In this document: one piece after another, positions 51,609 to 59,827 of the stretch
Layout of the letters: every line of letters begins with the position of its first letter
How positions within the stretch are numbered: the first letter of the stretch is position 1
NCBI GenBank assembly: GCA_029866965.1
Contig: CP123444.1
Span: 2,459,501-2,523,500, forward strand
Reading direction: 5' to 3'
DNA from: Flavobacteriaceae bacterium YJPT1-3
GTDB taxonomy: Bacteria > Bacteroidota > Bacteroidia > Flavobacteriales > Flavobacteriaceae
Length of the DNA stretch: 64,000 nucleotides
The notes under the pieces: model-generated
Database searches by the model: none
What the model was told of the DNA's origin: nothing
Seen by the model: the letters and a program-made list of their open reading frames with translations, nothing else
Position numbers and translations under genes: made by a program

Positions 51609-52775
51609 TTGAAGAGACTTTTCGACAACACAGAAACGGCTTTTGTACTGAAGTCAGACAGCGAACTCGAGCGTGCCTATTTTCTGTTTAAAATGATTTC
51701 CAAAGAACCGTTGGTACGCATTGGTACGGCGGTCACCAAATTTGCCTTAAACGCCAATCTACCAGTAGAGGGATTGATCCGCTCTACGGTATTCGATCAT
51801 TTCTGCGGAGGAACTACGGAAGATGACTGTCTGCCCGTAGTAGACCGTATGTATGAGCACGGAGTCAGTTCTGTATTGGATTATTCGGTGGAAGGGAAGG
51901 AAAACGAACTCAATTTTGACCAGGCTTTGGATAAGGTGATGGAGATCACCGAGTTTGCCGAGGAGAAGGAAGCCATGCCTTTTTCGGTATTTAAACCTAC
52001 GGGCTTCGGTCGCTTTGCGGTTTGGGAAAAGGTGTCTGCCGGTCGCGAACTCTCTACGACAGAGCAAGCGGAATGGCAGCGCATTGAAAAACGTTTTGAT
52101 ACTATTTGCGCCAAAGCTTCCGATTGTGGAATCTCGCTGCTGATCGATGCAGAGGAAAGCTGGATGCAAAGCGCCGCGGATGATCTGGTGGCCAAAATGA
52201 TGGCTAAATATAATAAAGAGCGGGTCGTAGTATACAATACGCTGCAGTGCTACCGTCACGATCGACTGATCTACCTCAAAGCCCTGCACGCTGATGCCCG
52301 TGCCCGAAAATACAAGATCGGGATGAAGATCGTCCGTGGGGCCTACATGGAGAAAGAGAACGATCGCGCCAAAGAATTTGGTTATCCTTCCCCCATTTGT
52401 CCCGGAAAGGCGGCTACCGATGAAAATTTCAATACGGTGATGCGCTACATGTTTGAGCACCTCCAGGATATTTCCATTTTTCTAGGAACGCATAATGAAG
52501 AAAGCTGTTATATGGCCATGGATATTATGGAGGAAATGAAAATTCCTAAAAATGATCAACAGGTTTGGTTTGGGCAGTTGTACGGCATGAGTGACCACAT
52601 CAGTTTCAACCTGGCGGCTGCGGGCTATAATGTAGCTAAATACTTGCCCTTCGGCCCGGTAAAGGATGTTATGCCTTATTTGATGCGACGGGCGGAAGAA
52701 AATACTTCGGTGGCCGGACAGACCAATCGCGAACTCGAGTTACTGAAAACCGAGCGCAAACGCCGCAACATTTAA
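51609..52775 (+). CDS. Proline dehydrogenase, TTG start
   Basis: 388 residues. FAD-dependent oxidation of proline to pyrroline-5-carboxylate. TIM-barrel motifs: VSSVLDYSVEGKENELNFDQ, VFKPTGFGRFAVWEKV, LLIDAEESWMQSAADDL, KIGMKIVRGAYMEKENDRAK, GTHNEESCYMAM and YLPFGPVKDVMPYLMRRAEEN. The start is TTG: a stop codon (TAA) directly precedes it in frame, the first ATG is 27 codons in, and the conserved start LFDNTETAF would be lost otherwise. It is the single-domain form, not PutA. Confidence 0.94.
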   Translation: MKRLFDNTETAFVLKSDSELERAYFLFKMISKEPLVRIGTAVTKFALNANLPVEGLIRSTVFDHFCGGTTEDDCLPVVDRMYEHGVSSVLDYSVEGKENELNFDQALDKVMEITEFAEEKEAMPFSVFKPTGFGRFAVWEKVSAGRELSTTEQAEWQRIEKRFDTICAKASDCGISLLIDAEESWMQSAADDLVAKMMAKYNKERVVVYNTLQCYRHDRLIYLKALHADARARKYKIGMKIVRGAYMEKENDRAKEFGYPSPICPGKAATDENFNTVMRYMFEHLQDISIFLGTHNEESCYMAMDIMEEMKIPKNDQQVWFGQLYGMSDHISFNLAAAGYNVAKYLPFGPVKDVMPYLMRRAEENTSVAGQTNRELELLKTERKRRNI

Positions 52776-52778
52776 CCC

Positions 52779-53147
52779 CTAGCGCAAACGATTGATTTCC
52801 TGAACCGTGGCCGTGCTGTCGCAGTTCTGAACTTTCACATTGAGCTGTTCTCCCGGGCTGATTTCATAGATGATCTGATAGATGGGGCACGGTATGCCTC
52901 GCGGTTCGCTTTCGCGAAAGCGAACATCTCCTTCTAGAAGCGCTTGTTGAACCAGAGCACTATCCTGCATTAAGTAGGGCGCTGCATAAACTAAATTTTT
53001 GGTTCGAATATTCTTTAAGGTCCGCGCCGTTGGACCATAATCACAAGAGGGGATAGAGGTACCGCTTCCTTTGAGAAAGACAGCCAGCAGAATAAGACCT
53101 AAGGCGAAGCCACCCAGGTAGTAGCCCACCCGTTTGAGGATGTTCAT
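52779..53147 (-). CDS. Small membrane-anchored protein, DUF4258-like
   Basis: 122 residues: one span at about 10-26 (YYLGGFALGLILLAVFL), then a small periplasmic domain starting CDYGPTARTLKNIR, with three cysteines (SCDYG, IPCPI, NCDST). Similar proteins lie beside ald in other flavobacteria and are labelled DUF4258; the function is unknown. It starts 3 bp after the ald stop. A perfect palindrome at 52908-52921 reads RFRESEP. Confidence 0.7.
   Translation of the reverse strand: MNILKRVGYYLGGFALGLILLAVFLKGSGTSIPSCDYGPTARTLKNIRTKNLVYAAPYLMQDSALVQQALLEGDVRFRESEPRGIPCPIYQIIYEISPGEQLNVKVQNCDSTATVQEINRLR
52908..52921. repeat. Palindrome copy, perfect
   Basis: GCTTTCGCGAAAGC inside the DUF4258-like gene, frame reading FRES. 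Confidence 0.97.
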
Positions 53148-53150
53148 GAG

Positions 53151-54347
53151 TTAAAAAATAAGCAGATTGATATCTCGATAGGAAAGATCAAACCAGTCGG
53201 CGACAGATTTATTGGTTAGAATTCCGTGGTAAAAATACAATCCGTTTTTCAATCCGCGGTCAAAGCGCAGTTTGTTTTCAAGTCCGCCTTCTTCGCCCAT
53301 TTCCAAAAGGTACGGTGTAAAGATATTACTGATGGAGATAGAGGCGGTGCGCGCATAGCGGGCAGGGATATTGGGCACGCAGTAGTGAATGACCTCGTTC
53401 TTGACAAAGGTAGGATGATCGTGGTTAGTGATCTCTGAGGTTTCGAAGCAGCCGCCCATATCGATACTCACGTCAATCACGATGGCTCCTGGCTTCATGC
53501 CTTCCACCATGGTTTCGGTCACCACGACCGGCGCCCGGTTGTTCCCGCGCACCGCGCCAATGGCCACATCGCAGCGTTTCAGGGCTTTGATGAGGTTCTT
53601 AGGCTGAATGGTCGAGGTGTATAGCGGTCTACCCACGCTGTTCTGAATGCAGCGTAGTTTGGTCAGGGAGTTGTCGAATACCTTCACATTGGCCCCGAGT
53701 CCGAGGGCAGAACGAGTAGCAAATTCACCTACCGTACCGGCGCCTATGATCACTACCTCTACGGGGGGCACTCCGCTGATGTTTCCAAACATGAGTCCGT
53801 TCCCCTGATTTTGTGCCATAAGTTCAGCAGCGATCAGGATAGAGGCCGTACCGGCGATCTCGCTCAGGGCACGCACGGCAGGGTAGGTGCCGTCATCATC
53901 CCGGATGAATTCAAAAGCGAGGGCCGTGATGCGCTGCGCCGCTAATTTTTCAAAGTATTTCTTGGTTTGCGTTTTAAGTTGGAGTGCGGAGATCAATACC
54001 GTCTGTGGATTGATCATCTCTAATTCCTTAAGCGACGGTGGTTCCACTTTGAGAATGATGGGGCAGGAGAACACCTTGGAGGTATCTTTAGTGATCTCAG
54101 CTCCGGCCTCGCTATAGTCTTTGTCTTTAAAGTTGGCGCCCTTCCCGGCCCCTGATTCCATAAGGATCCGATGGCCATGGGCGGTGATGGCGGCTACCGC
54201 ATCTGGGGTGAGGCACACCCGTTTTTCCTGGAAGGAAGTTTCTTTGGGGATGCCAATAAAGAGTTCGCCTTTTTTACGTTCAATTTCCAGGGTTTCTTCC
54301 TGGGGGAGGAGTTGCTCTTTACTGAATGGAGTAGAGGGGTAGCTCAT
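53151..54347 (-). CDS. ald: Alanine dehydrogenase
   Basis: 398 residues. NAD-dependent interconversion of alanine with pyruvate and ammonia. Visible: IGIPKETSFQEKRVCLTPDA, MESGAGKGANFKDKDYSEAG, the Rossmann loop VVIIGAGTVGEFATRSALGL, GAVRGNNRAPVVVTETMVEG and VIDVSIDMGGCFETSEITNH. Transcribed with the DUF4258-like gene. In related genomes it sits next to tsaE; here a foreign-looking gene pair separates them. Confidence 0.95.
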   Translation of the reverse strand: MSYPSTPFSKEQLLPQEETLEIERKKGELFIGIPKETSFQEKRVCLTPDAVAAITAHGHRILMESGAGKGANFKDKDYSEAGAEITKDTSKVFSCPIILKVEPPSLKELEMINPQTVLISALQLKTQTKKYFEKLAAQRITALAFEFIRDDDGTYPAVRALSEIAGTASILIAAELMAQNQGNGLMFGNISGVPPVEVVIIGAGTVGEFATRSALGLGANVKVFDNSLTKLRCIQNSVGRPLYTSTIQPKNLIKALKRCDVAIGAVRGNNRAPVVVTETMVEGMKPGAIVIDVSIDMGGCFETSEITNHDHPTFVKNEVIHYCVPNIPARYARTASISISNIFTPYLLEMGEEGGLENKLRFDRGLKNGLYFYHGILTNKSVADWFDLSYRDINLLIF

Positions 54348-54420
54348 GGATGCACGGTTAAGAATCTAAGGTACGACCTATCTGGGGAATCTACAATGGA
54401 GAGTCGGAAAAGGAGGCAGC

Positions 54421-54452
54421 AAAAAAAAACAAGCCCGATGAGGGCTTGTTTA
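54421..54452 (-). terminator. Terminator of the accessory membrane gene
   Basis: 10-bp stem AAACAAGCCC / GGGCTTGTTT (54427-54451), loop GATGA, followed on the minus strand by nine T. Confidence 0.9.
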
Positions 54453-54474
54453 AATTTTAATTTAGGGTTGAACG

Positions 54475-55083
54475 TTATCCCATAAATAAGGGTTCTTCTT
54501 GTTCTAGGCCGCTCGTGTCCTCATCGTCATCATCAGCATTCAAGATGATAGGCGCGTTGGGGTCTTCTTTTTGTAATTCGCCGGTAATGGTAGTACGGCC
54601 CAATTCGCTTAAATCGATACCATGTATGACATCAAAAACTTTTGTTCTAACAGTATATGCAAAAATTGCGACGATTAATATTATTGGAGCCATGAATAGA
54701 AATTCAGTACCGTCAACAAAGCTCAAATCGTCGTTAAAAATTATACCTATTTGAAAGCTATACATGACAATAGGAACTAGTATAGCATGATACCACCAAT
54801 GTCTGCAAGTAAAGAACCAAATAAAAAGAAATAATAATGGTATGACCTTACCGAAGAGCGTCCAAGCAACTACTGCTACACTACCATAATAATTACTATC
54901 GTATGTAAAGAAAGCAGTTTTCCAAATCTTTATATCAGGAAATGCCTCATACATGTAATAAAGATAGGGCGACGCAATTAAAATAATTGCAACAATGCTT
55001 CCTGTTACTAGCGATTTAGATCTTGACCTTTTAGCCTTTCGATGGGATTTTGATTTTTGATCGTTCAATTGCTTGCTCATCAT
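54475..55083 (-). CDS. Polytopic membrane protein of unknown function, accessory
   Basis: 202 residues: a very basic start (KSKSHRKAKRSRSKS), four predicted spans (about 26-44, 66-86, 92-116, 128-146) and an acidic tail (NADDDDEDTSGLEQEEPLF). I recognise no family. Base composition shifts within the gene: the tail end (54480-54640) looks like the rest of the genome, the middle is clearly AT-rich. Its start lies inside the 3' part of the 44-residue peptide gene in another frame. It sits between ald and tsaE, which are neighbours in relatives, so it looks inserted. Confidence 0.75.
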   Translation of the reverse strand: MMSKQLNDQKSKSHRKAKRSRSKSLVTGSIVAIILIASPYLYYMYEAFPDIKIWKTAFFTYDSNYYGSVAVVAWTLFGKVIPLLFLFIWFFTCRHWWYHAILVPIVMYSFQIGIIFNDDLSFVDGTEFLFMAPIILIVAIFAYTVRTKVFDVIHGIDLSELGRTTITGELQKEDPNAPIILNADDDDEDTSGLEQEEPLFMG

Positions 55084-55165
55084 TTGAGGTTTCTTGAGCT
55101 GCAGTGTACGTTAAAGCGGTGGCGCCAGCAATCAGCAGGCCTAGGAGTAATGCCTTGATTTTCAT
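55031..55165 (-). CDS. 44-residue secreted peptide overlapping the membrane gene
   Basis: A short frame with a clean signal peptide (MKIKALLLGLLIAGATA) and probable cleavage after TAAQ, leaving a mature peptide of about 20 residues ending ERSKIKIPSKG. It ends inside the downstream membrane protein gene, overlapping it by 53 bp in a different frame. It could be a signalling or bacteriocin-like peptide, or the leader that couples translation of the membrane protein; the sequence does not decide between these. The signal peptide makes a chance frame unlikely but not impossible. Confidence 0.65.
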   Translation of the reverse strand: MKIKALLLGLLIAGATALTYTAAQETSNDEQAIERSKIKIPSKG

Positions 55166-55436
55166 AATAAGTGAGTTTTAATGTTAATGATTTGTTGTGT
55201 GCAATATCAAAAACTTCTTAAAACTGTGCACTATTCTCAGAAAATCGTATATTCGCGGAATTTTTAAAGAAAAATCCTACAAATACTCCCAATTCACTTC
55301 AGTCTCTGCAATTATTTAACATTAAATTAAGGATTTTATTCTTTTAATCCGATTTTACAACAGTCAATTGATGAATCGTTCAGTAATTAATTTCCTACAA
55401 ATCTTAATTATTCTTAATTTTTATATTAACAAATAT
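55166..55436. other. AT-rich intergenic region, no gene seen
   Basis: 271 bp of strongly AT-rich DNA between tsaE and the 44-residue peptide gene. It should hold the peptide gene's promoter, but no exact -33/-7 pair is evident, nor any open frame with a plausible start. Confidence 0.6.
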
Positions 55437-55853
55437 TTAACATAATGAATTCAGGGTCAATTCCCTTATTTTAGGGGTTTTTACCTCAATTCGGACTTCT
55501 TCCCGGCATTCCGGAAGATAGCTTTTCCCTTTTTCAGGCCATTCGATAAGGATCCAATTCCCTTGTTCCAAATAATCTTCAAAACCCAGATCCAATAATT
55601 CTTCCTCTTCCTGCAATCGGTACAGATCGAAATGATAGATCAAACTATTCTGCGCTCCCCGGTATTCATTGACCAGGCCAAAAGTCGGACTGGACGTGCT
55701 TTCTTGCACACCTAAGGCTTTTGTTAAGGCTTTAATGAGGGTTGTCTTTCCGGCGCCCAGGTCTCCATAAAACAAGAGTGTTTTATGTCGGGCCTGTTGT
55801 AAAACCTGCCGGGCAACGTATTCTACGTCTTGAAGTCCGTAGCTTAGGGTCAT
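55437..55853 (-). CDS. tsaE: tRNA threonylcarbamoyladenosine ATPase TsaE
   Basis: 138 residues, the ATPase of the t6A37 tRNA modification complex. Walker A FYGDLGAGKTTLIKAL (about 28-43), FGLVNEYRG, YHFDLYRLQEEEELLDLGFE and ILIEWPEKG are diagnostic. In relatives it lies between porX and ald; here it is flanked by accessory genes on both sides. Its own base composition is ordinary. Confidence 0.95.
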   Translation of the reverse strand: MTLSYGLQDVEYVARQVLQQARHKTLLFYGDLGAGKTTLIKALTKALGVQESTSSPTFGLVNEYRGAQNSLIYHFDLYRLQEEEELLDLGFEDYLEQGNWILIEWPEKGKSYLPECREEVRIEVKTPKIRELTLNSLC

Positions 55854-56160
55854 GTTGGGTCTAGGGTTTAGGGAGGGCTAATATAACAAAATTTTAAGAA
55901 CGCAACGAATCAGCCCTAATAAAATTGCTTTTAGGGAGTTTTAGGCTTTAAAAAATGAAGAAAATACTTACAAGATGAATTTTGAACTTTGAATGTTTTA
56001 GTTAGGACAAGCTACTTTTATAAGTTATTCGACTCTCTGCTGGCGCAAAAGGGTCAGTAACTTTAACTAATTATGAGACCTTTATTCTTAACCATTTATA
56101 AAATGGGACAGTGAGTATAAAATATTAAAATTACCTTTAAGAGAATATAAAGTGTTTAGT
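55854..56160. other. Intergenic region between tsaE and the TPR-AraC gene
   Basis: 307 bp, AT-rich, no gene. TACCTTTA (56132-56139) is a near match to the -7 consensus, 21 bp before the ATG at 56161. AGGGCT...AGCCCT (about 55875-55915) forms a weak hairpin. Confidence 0.5.
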
Positions 56161-57942
56161 ATGAAGCTGTCATTCACGTTTTTTATTGCTTTCTTGCTCT
56201 CTAATGGTGCACTAGCCTATGCTCAAGATGAAACCAATTTGAACAATCGCCTGCAACACATGTCTTACAAGGAATTATTACGTCGGTATGACGACAACTT
56301 AGATTTATTAAAGATAGATTACATAATAGACAGTTTACTGGGTCAGGAAATTTCTCGAGCATATATAGCTAAAGCTAAGATCCTAAACGATTCCATAGAG
56401 ATTGCACGAGGTTTTGAACGATTTGCCAGAGTAAGTCCTTACCCCCTAAATCTTTCCTTAGCAGACTCTTGCATTCATTACACCCCTAAAACTTTTCACA
56501 ATAATTACCCAACCATTGGATATTTAATTAAAGGTGATTTTCTTTATCAATTTGGCCGAATTGAAGAAGCTATTGAAGCAACTGTTAAGGCTTACAATCT
56601 ATCATTAAAAAGAAATAATCTTAATTATTTAGATATTGCCTTAAACCAACTTGCCGTTCTACAACTCGAGTGGGGAGATTTCGATGCCGGAATAATTACG
56701 ATGCTAGATTATTTAGATTTTGTGCGCAATAATAAGGGTAAAATTGGTTATTTCTTTGAATTTTACAATGATGACTTTAATGAGAGTTTGGCATTGTTGG
56801 ATTTAGCATATTACTCAGCGATGGCGTCAGATGTAGATAAAGCTAGAGAATATTTCCAAAAAGCTGAGGAATCATTTGAAGCACAACCAAAAACAATTAA
56901 GGCAGTATTGAGAGGTGAGTATTCTAGGGCAAAATTTATGGTTGAATATGCTGATAACAATTTAGATGAAGCCAAATGGACTCTTGATGCATGCCAAGAA
57001 TTTAACGACACAGAATATGCAATTGGCAGATCTCTTTTTTACTATGGTATGTTAGCCTATAAAGAAAATGATTTGCAAACTTCTATAAAAAACATAATAA
57101 GCGCAGACTCTGTATACCAAAACCATCATTACCTCGACGTTTACCCAGAATTATTAGACGGCTATAAAGTATTGATTGATTATTACCGTAATAACGACCA
57201 GCCATATGCACAGATGGAATATATGGACAAATACATCGAGTACGATAGCATCGTAAATGCCAATTATAAGTACGTTCGCTCTGAAATCACCGAGCAAGTC
57301 CGAATTCCTGAACTCCTGGCCGAAAAGCAAGATATTATCGATCGACTGGACCAGGACAAAGCGAAATTAAGCACTCAGCGCTGGATCTGGATGGGCATGA
57401 CCGTAGTGGCCAGCGCACTCTGTATCTGGTACTTTATCCGAAGAAGACAGTTGCGGAAACGCTATCTCGAATTACTGCAACAGGATGATGCCTCAGAAAC
57501 CGTGGCAAAACCGAAAACGGAGATCAATTGTGTGGATTTGGACCCTGAACTTTGCGCACATATTACTCAGGAGCTGGAGCACTTTGAACAAAGCAAAGGC
57601 TATATCTCTCAGGAGGTCAGCCTGATCCGTCTGGCTAAGGTGATGAGCACGAACTCTACCTACCTCTCTCGCTATATCAATGCGACCTACAATAAGAATT
57701 TCAGTCAGTATTTAAAGGACCTCCGAATCGACCATGCCGTAAAACGGCTGCGTTACGATCCAATCCTCAAGAAGATGACCGTTGCCGCTATTGCCGAAGA
57801 AGTTGGCTTTGGATCCGGTAAGACCTTTGCCAAGGCTTTTAAAGAACGTACCGGAATACAACCCTCCTATTTTATCAAGCAGTTGGAAAATGATGAAGCG
57901 CCTCAGCTTCTTAACGAAGAATTACGCCCGCAAACAGAATAA
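56161..57942 (+). CDS. TPR-AraC membrane-spanning transcription regulator
   Basis: 593 residues: signal peptide (MKLSFTFFIAFLLSNGALAYAQ), a periplasmic region of TPR-like helical repeats (about 100-370), one span (WIWMGMTVVASALCIWYFIR, about 412-431) and a C-terminal AraC-type double helix-turn-helix (about 490-585; TYLSRYINATYNKNFSQYLK, MTVAAIAEEVGFGSGKTFAK). This senses something outside the inner membrane and controls transcription inside. A GTG at 56152 is possible, but the ATG gives the better signal peptide. The first two-thirds is AT-rich (some 60-nt stretches under 25% GC); the membrane-DNA-binding third is about 42-52%, an abrupt change suggesting domain replacement. Confidence 0.92.
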   Translation: MKLSFTFFIAFLLSNGALAYAQDETNLNNRLQHMSYKELLRRYDDNLDLLKIDYIIDSLLGQEISRAYIAKAKILNDSIEIARGFERFARVSPYPLNLSLADSCIHYTPKTFHNNYPTIGYLIKGDFLYQFGRIEEAIEATVKAYNLSLKRNNLNYLDIALNQLAVLQLEWGDFDAGIITMLDYLDFVRNNKGKIGYFFEFYNDDFNESLALLDLAYYSAMASDVDKAREYFQKAEESFEAQPKTIKAVLRGEYSRAKFMVEYADNNLDEAKWTLDACQEFNDTEYAIGRSLFYYGMLAYKENDLQTSIKNIISADSVYQNHHYLDVYPELLDGYKVLIDYYRNNDQPYAQMEYMDKYIEYDSIVNANYKYVRSEITEQVRIPELLAEKQDIIDRLDQDKAKLSTQRWIWMGMTVVASALCIWYFIRRRQLRKRYLELLQQDDASETVAKPKTEINCVDLDPELCAHITQELEHFEQSKGYISQEVSLIRLAKVMSTNSTYLSRYINATYNKNFSQYLKDLRIDHAVKRLRYDPILKKMTVAAIAEEVGFGSGKTFAKAFKERTGIQPSYFIKQLENDEAPQLLNEELRPQTE

Positions 57943-58096
57943 GATTCCTATCAATGCACAGCTAGCTCCAACTAAAAATGAACGCATTGTATTTACCAAC
58001 GCTGAAAGACTGGGCAATAGCTTCAACTATCGTTGTCCGCGCATAGCTGCTTGATTAAACATAGTATTTGACTTCGTTGCCATAATACGTACAATG

Positions 58097-58137
58097 GAGC
58101 ATAGCATCACAACTATAACAAGTCAAAGTCTATGCTC
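58097..58137. other. Inverted repeat after the TPR-AraC gene
   Basis: GAGCATAG ... CTATGCTC, an 8-bp perfect inverted repeat with a 25-nt spacer, in the otherwise empty 290 bp following the regulator. No T-run, so not a standard terminator; an operator is possible. Confidence 0.4.
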
Positions 58138-58232
58138 TTACCATGTTGGAGTCTCAATTAGTACAGCAACTGTAGATTCTTTGATCATGCAGTGGAGAGG
58201 GGAGACTAAGCAGGTGTGATGACATACTCCAA

Positions 58233-58883
58233 TTAAAGTTCGATGGCCTTTACAATCTCAACATTTTCCCGATCGTAGTAAAGCAGATCAGCAGGATAGT
58301 AGTCCAGGCTGTCTCTTTTGAGAAATTTGGCGTGCCAGCCCGATAATTTTTTACGAATGGGAGCATAGTGAAAGAATTGAGGATGGGTGGATTCCAAAAG
58401 ATGCACCAGGAATTCAGAGCAATACATCCGCGTGGACTCATTCTCTAAGTTAAATTGAAGATCGAAAGCGACTCCGGCGAGAAAATCGGATTCAATTTTT
58501 CGCTGCAGTTGGACCTGATCGATCTCCGATCGCAACTTGCCAAAGGCCGCAAATGTCAAATCTTGCGGGGCGTAAAAAGAGGAAAAGTCGGTTTTCTTAA
58601 GATCGTTCTTTTGGGCGCTATTGACCACATGGTAGAGTACCCAATCACCATCCTGCCAATAGCCTAAGGCCACATGGCTGATGTACTCGTGCTTGAGATA
58701 ATATGCCTGAGAAACTACCCCCTCTTTGGATCGGGTACCTCGAAAAAATAAATAAACACCCTCTTCCTGAGGAGCCTTTATGGCTCCCGGTTCCATCTGG
58801 CAACTCACTCCAAGAGTAACCAGGAATACCCACCAAAACCGACTTAATCTAGAATTGAAAGCCAACCCCAAACTGGAAGGCAT
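58233..58883 (-). CDS. YiiX/NlpC-P60-like cysteine hydrolase lipoprotein
   Basis: About 216 residues. After a signal segment with lipobox TLGVSC comes a YiiX/YebB-type papain-fold domain: VYLFFRGTRSKEG, HEYISHVALGYWQDGDW (histidine) and TRMYCSEFLVHLLE (candidate nucleophile cysteine), though the permuted order means the pairing needs a structure. Members cut amide bonds in peptidoglycan or lipid-linked substrates. The start is uncertain: ATG at 58883, or TTG at 58871 or 58865, all overlapping the upstream porin-like gene's end (58849). The gene is otherwise of ordinary composition. Confidence 0.75.
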   Translation of the reverse strand: MPSSLGLAFNSRLSRFWWVFLVTLGVSCQMEPGAIKAPQEEGVYLFFRGTRSKEGVVSQAYYLKHEYISHVALGYWQDGDWVLYHVVNSAQKNDLKKTDFSSFYAPQDLTFAAFGKLRSEIDQVQLQRKIESDFLAGVAFDLQFNLENESTRMYCSEFLVHLLESTHPQFFHYAPIRKKLSGWHAKFLKRDSLDYYPADLLYYDRENVEIVKAIEL

Positions 58884-59448
58884 AGAGCTGGGTAGTTTCA
58901 AAATCAGCATCATCATAGCTGTTAAGAAAGTCGGATTGAGAAGTCATACCCAGTTGGAAATTCACGGTTTCTCCTACCGGTAATAGGATACCAAAACCGA
59001 CTCCGGCTCCCAGGTTAAAGCCATTGTCATCAATGCTTTGGTCATCAAACCCGGCAATCTCAACCTGAGCGTCCACTAAAAAGGAACCGTAAATTCCAAA
59101 GTCTACATAGACTGCTATTTTCTCCATCAGTAGGGCGCTATAGCGAACATCCACGGGAATTTGAAGATCCTGGTTGACCAGAAAAAAGGATTCGCCGGCG
59201 GCTACAAAATTTCCGGATTGCCGACGTAATCCTATTCGGGGACGGATCGAAAAACGGTCGTTGAGACGAAATCCACGGCCAAAGTGTACGGCATATACAT
59301 TGGTATTGGTCTTAAACTCGCCTTCTCGTTCCAGTTCAGCGATTCCAAAGGAAGTTGTTGCAATCCATTCGGAAGCATTTTCTTGATTTTGAGCCCAAAG
59401 CAACCCACCCCAAAAGAGTAATGCGCAGCATAGCATAACTTTTTGCAT
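58849..59448 (-). CDS. Outer-membrane beta-barrel protein
   Basis: 199 residues from the ATG at 59448, giving signal peptide MQKVMLCCALLFWGGLLWAQ; the frame is open to 59547. The mature protein is built of alternating strands (FSIRPRIGLRRQSGNFVAAG, FNLGAGVGFGILLPVGETVN) and ends in a phenylalanine (AFQFGVGFQF), the typical C-terminal signal for outer-membrane insertion. About eight strands, OmpW/PorT-like. Function unknown. Its end overlaps the cysteine hydrolase gene. Confidence 0.85.
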   Translation of the reverse strand: MQKVMLCCALLFWGGLLWAQNQENASEWIATTSFGIAELEREGEFKTNTNVYAVHFGRGFRLNDRFSIRPRIGLRRQSGNFVAAGESFFLVNQDLQIPVDVRYSALLMEKIAVYVDFGIYGSFLVDAQVEIAGFDDQSIDDNGFNLGAGVGFGILLPVGETVNFQLGMTSQSDFLNSYDDADFETTQLYAFQFGVGFQF

Positions 59449-59635
59449 ACTTAAAAATGTTAAGGTGGATAGCTGCGAACTATCCACCCGGTTATATTCC
59501 ATTGAGAGGTGTTTTTCTAAAACTTCAAGTCTTAGTAAAAAATCCACTTAACTTATAATCCACTTAAATAAACCTCTATATAGATTAATAAAGAGTACAA
59601 GTGCTTTTTTTTACTGGTACTTAAATATTGTAAAA
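59449..59635. other. AT-rich intergenic region, no gene seen
   Basis: 187 bp between the barrel protein and the tiny membrane peptide genes. Very AT-rich after 59550; nothing else recognisable. Confidence 0.6.
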
Positions 59636-59728
59636 TTATTCGAAAATAATTGTCAAGATCAATAGTAACATCAAAATGATGAACAGCATTATTCCTGAAA
59701 TCTGTTTATTGTTATTTTTAAAATCCAT
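59636..59728 (-). CDS. 30-residue single-span membrane peptide
   Basis: Starts MDFKNNNKQISGIML and is a pure membrane span from residue 12 to 29, ending in Glu. Its ATG overlaps the stop of the upstream 31-residue peptide gene by one nucleotide (TAATG), the tightest coupling possible. The size and shape match small membrane peptides such as type I toxins, holin-like or regulatory peptides, but I recognise no family. Support comes from coupling, the charged N-terminus and uninterrupted hydrophobicity; no homologue is known to me. Confidence 0.6.
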   Translation of the reverse strand: MDFKNNNKQISGIMLFIILMLLLILTIIFE

Positions 59729-59823
59729 TAAATAAAAAATTGAGAGATAATAAAAATAAGTATAATCACTATTAATGTAACTAGTCTTATAGGACCTATC
59801 CTATAATTTAGGACTCTTTTCAT
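59728..59823 (-). CDS. 31-residue single-span membrane peptide
   Basis: Starts MKRVLNYRIGPIRL with four basic residues in the first 13 (Lys2, Arg3, Arg8, Arg13), then a hydrophobic span to the end. The positive-inside rule puts the N-terminus in the cytosol. It begins 4 nt after the stop of the CX3C lipoprotein gene, and its own stop overlaps the next tiny gene's start. Three genes in about 740 bp thus form one coupled unit. Confidence 0.6.
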   Translation of the reverse strand: MKRVLNYRIGPIRLVTLIVIILIFIISQFFI

Positions 59824-59827
59824 TCGA

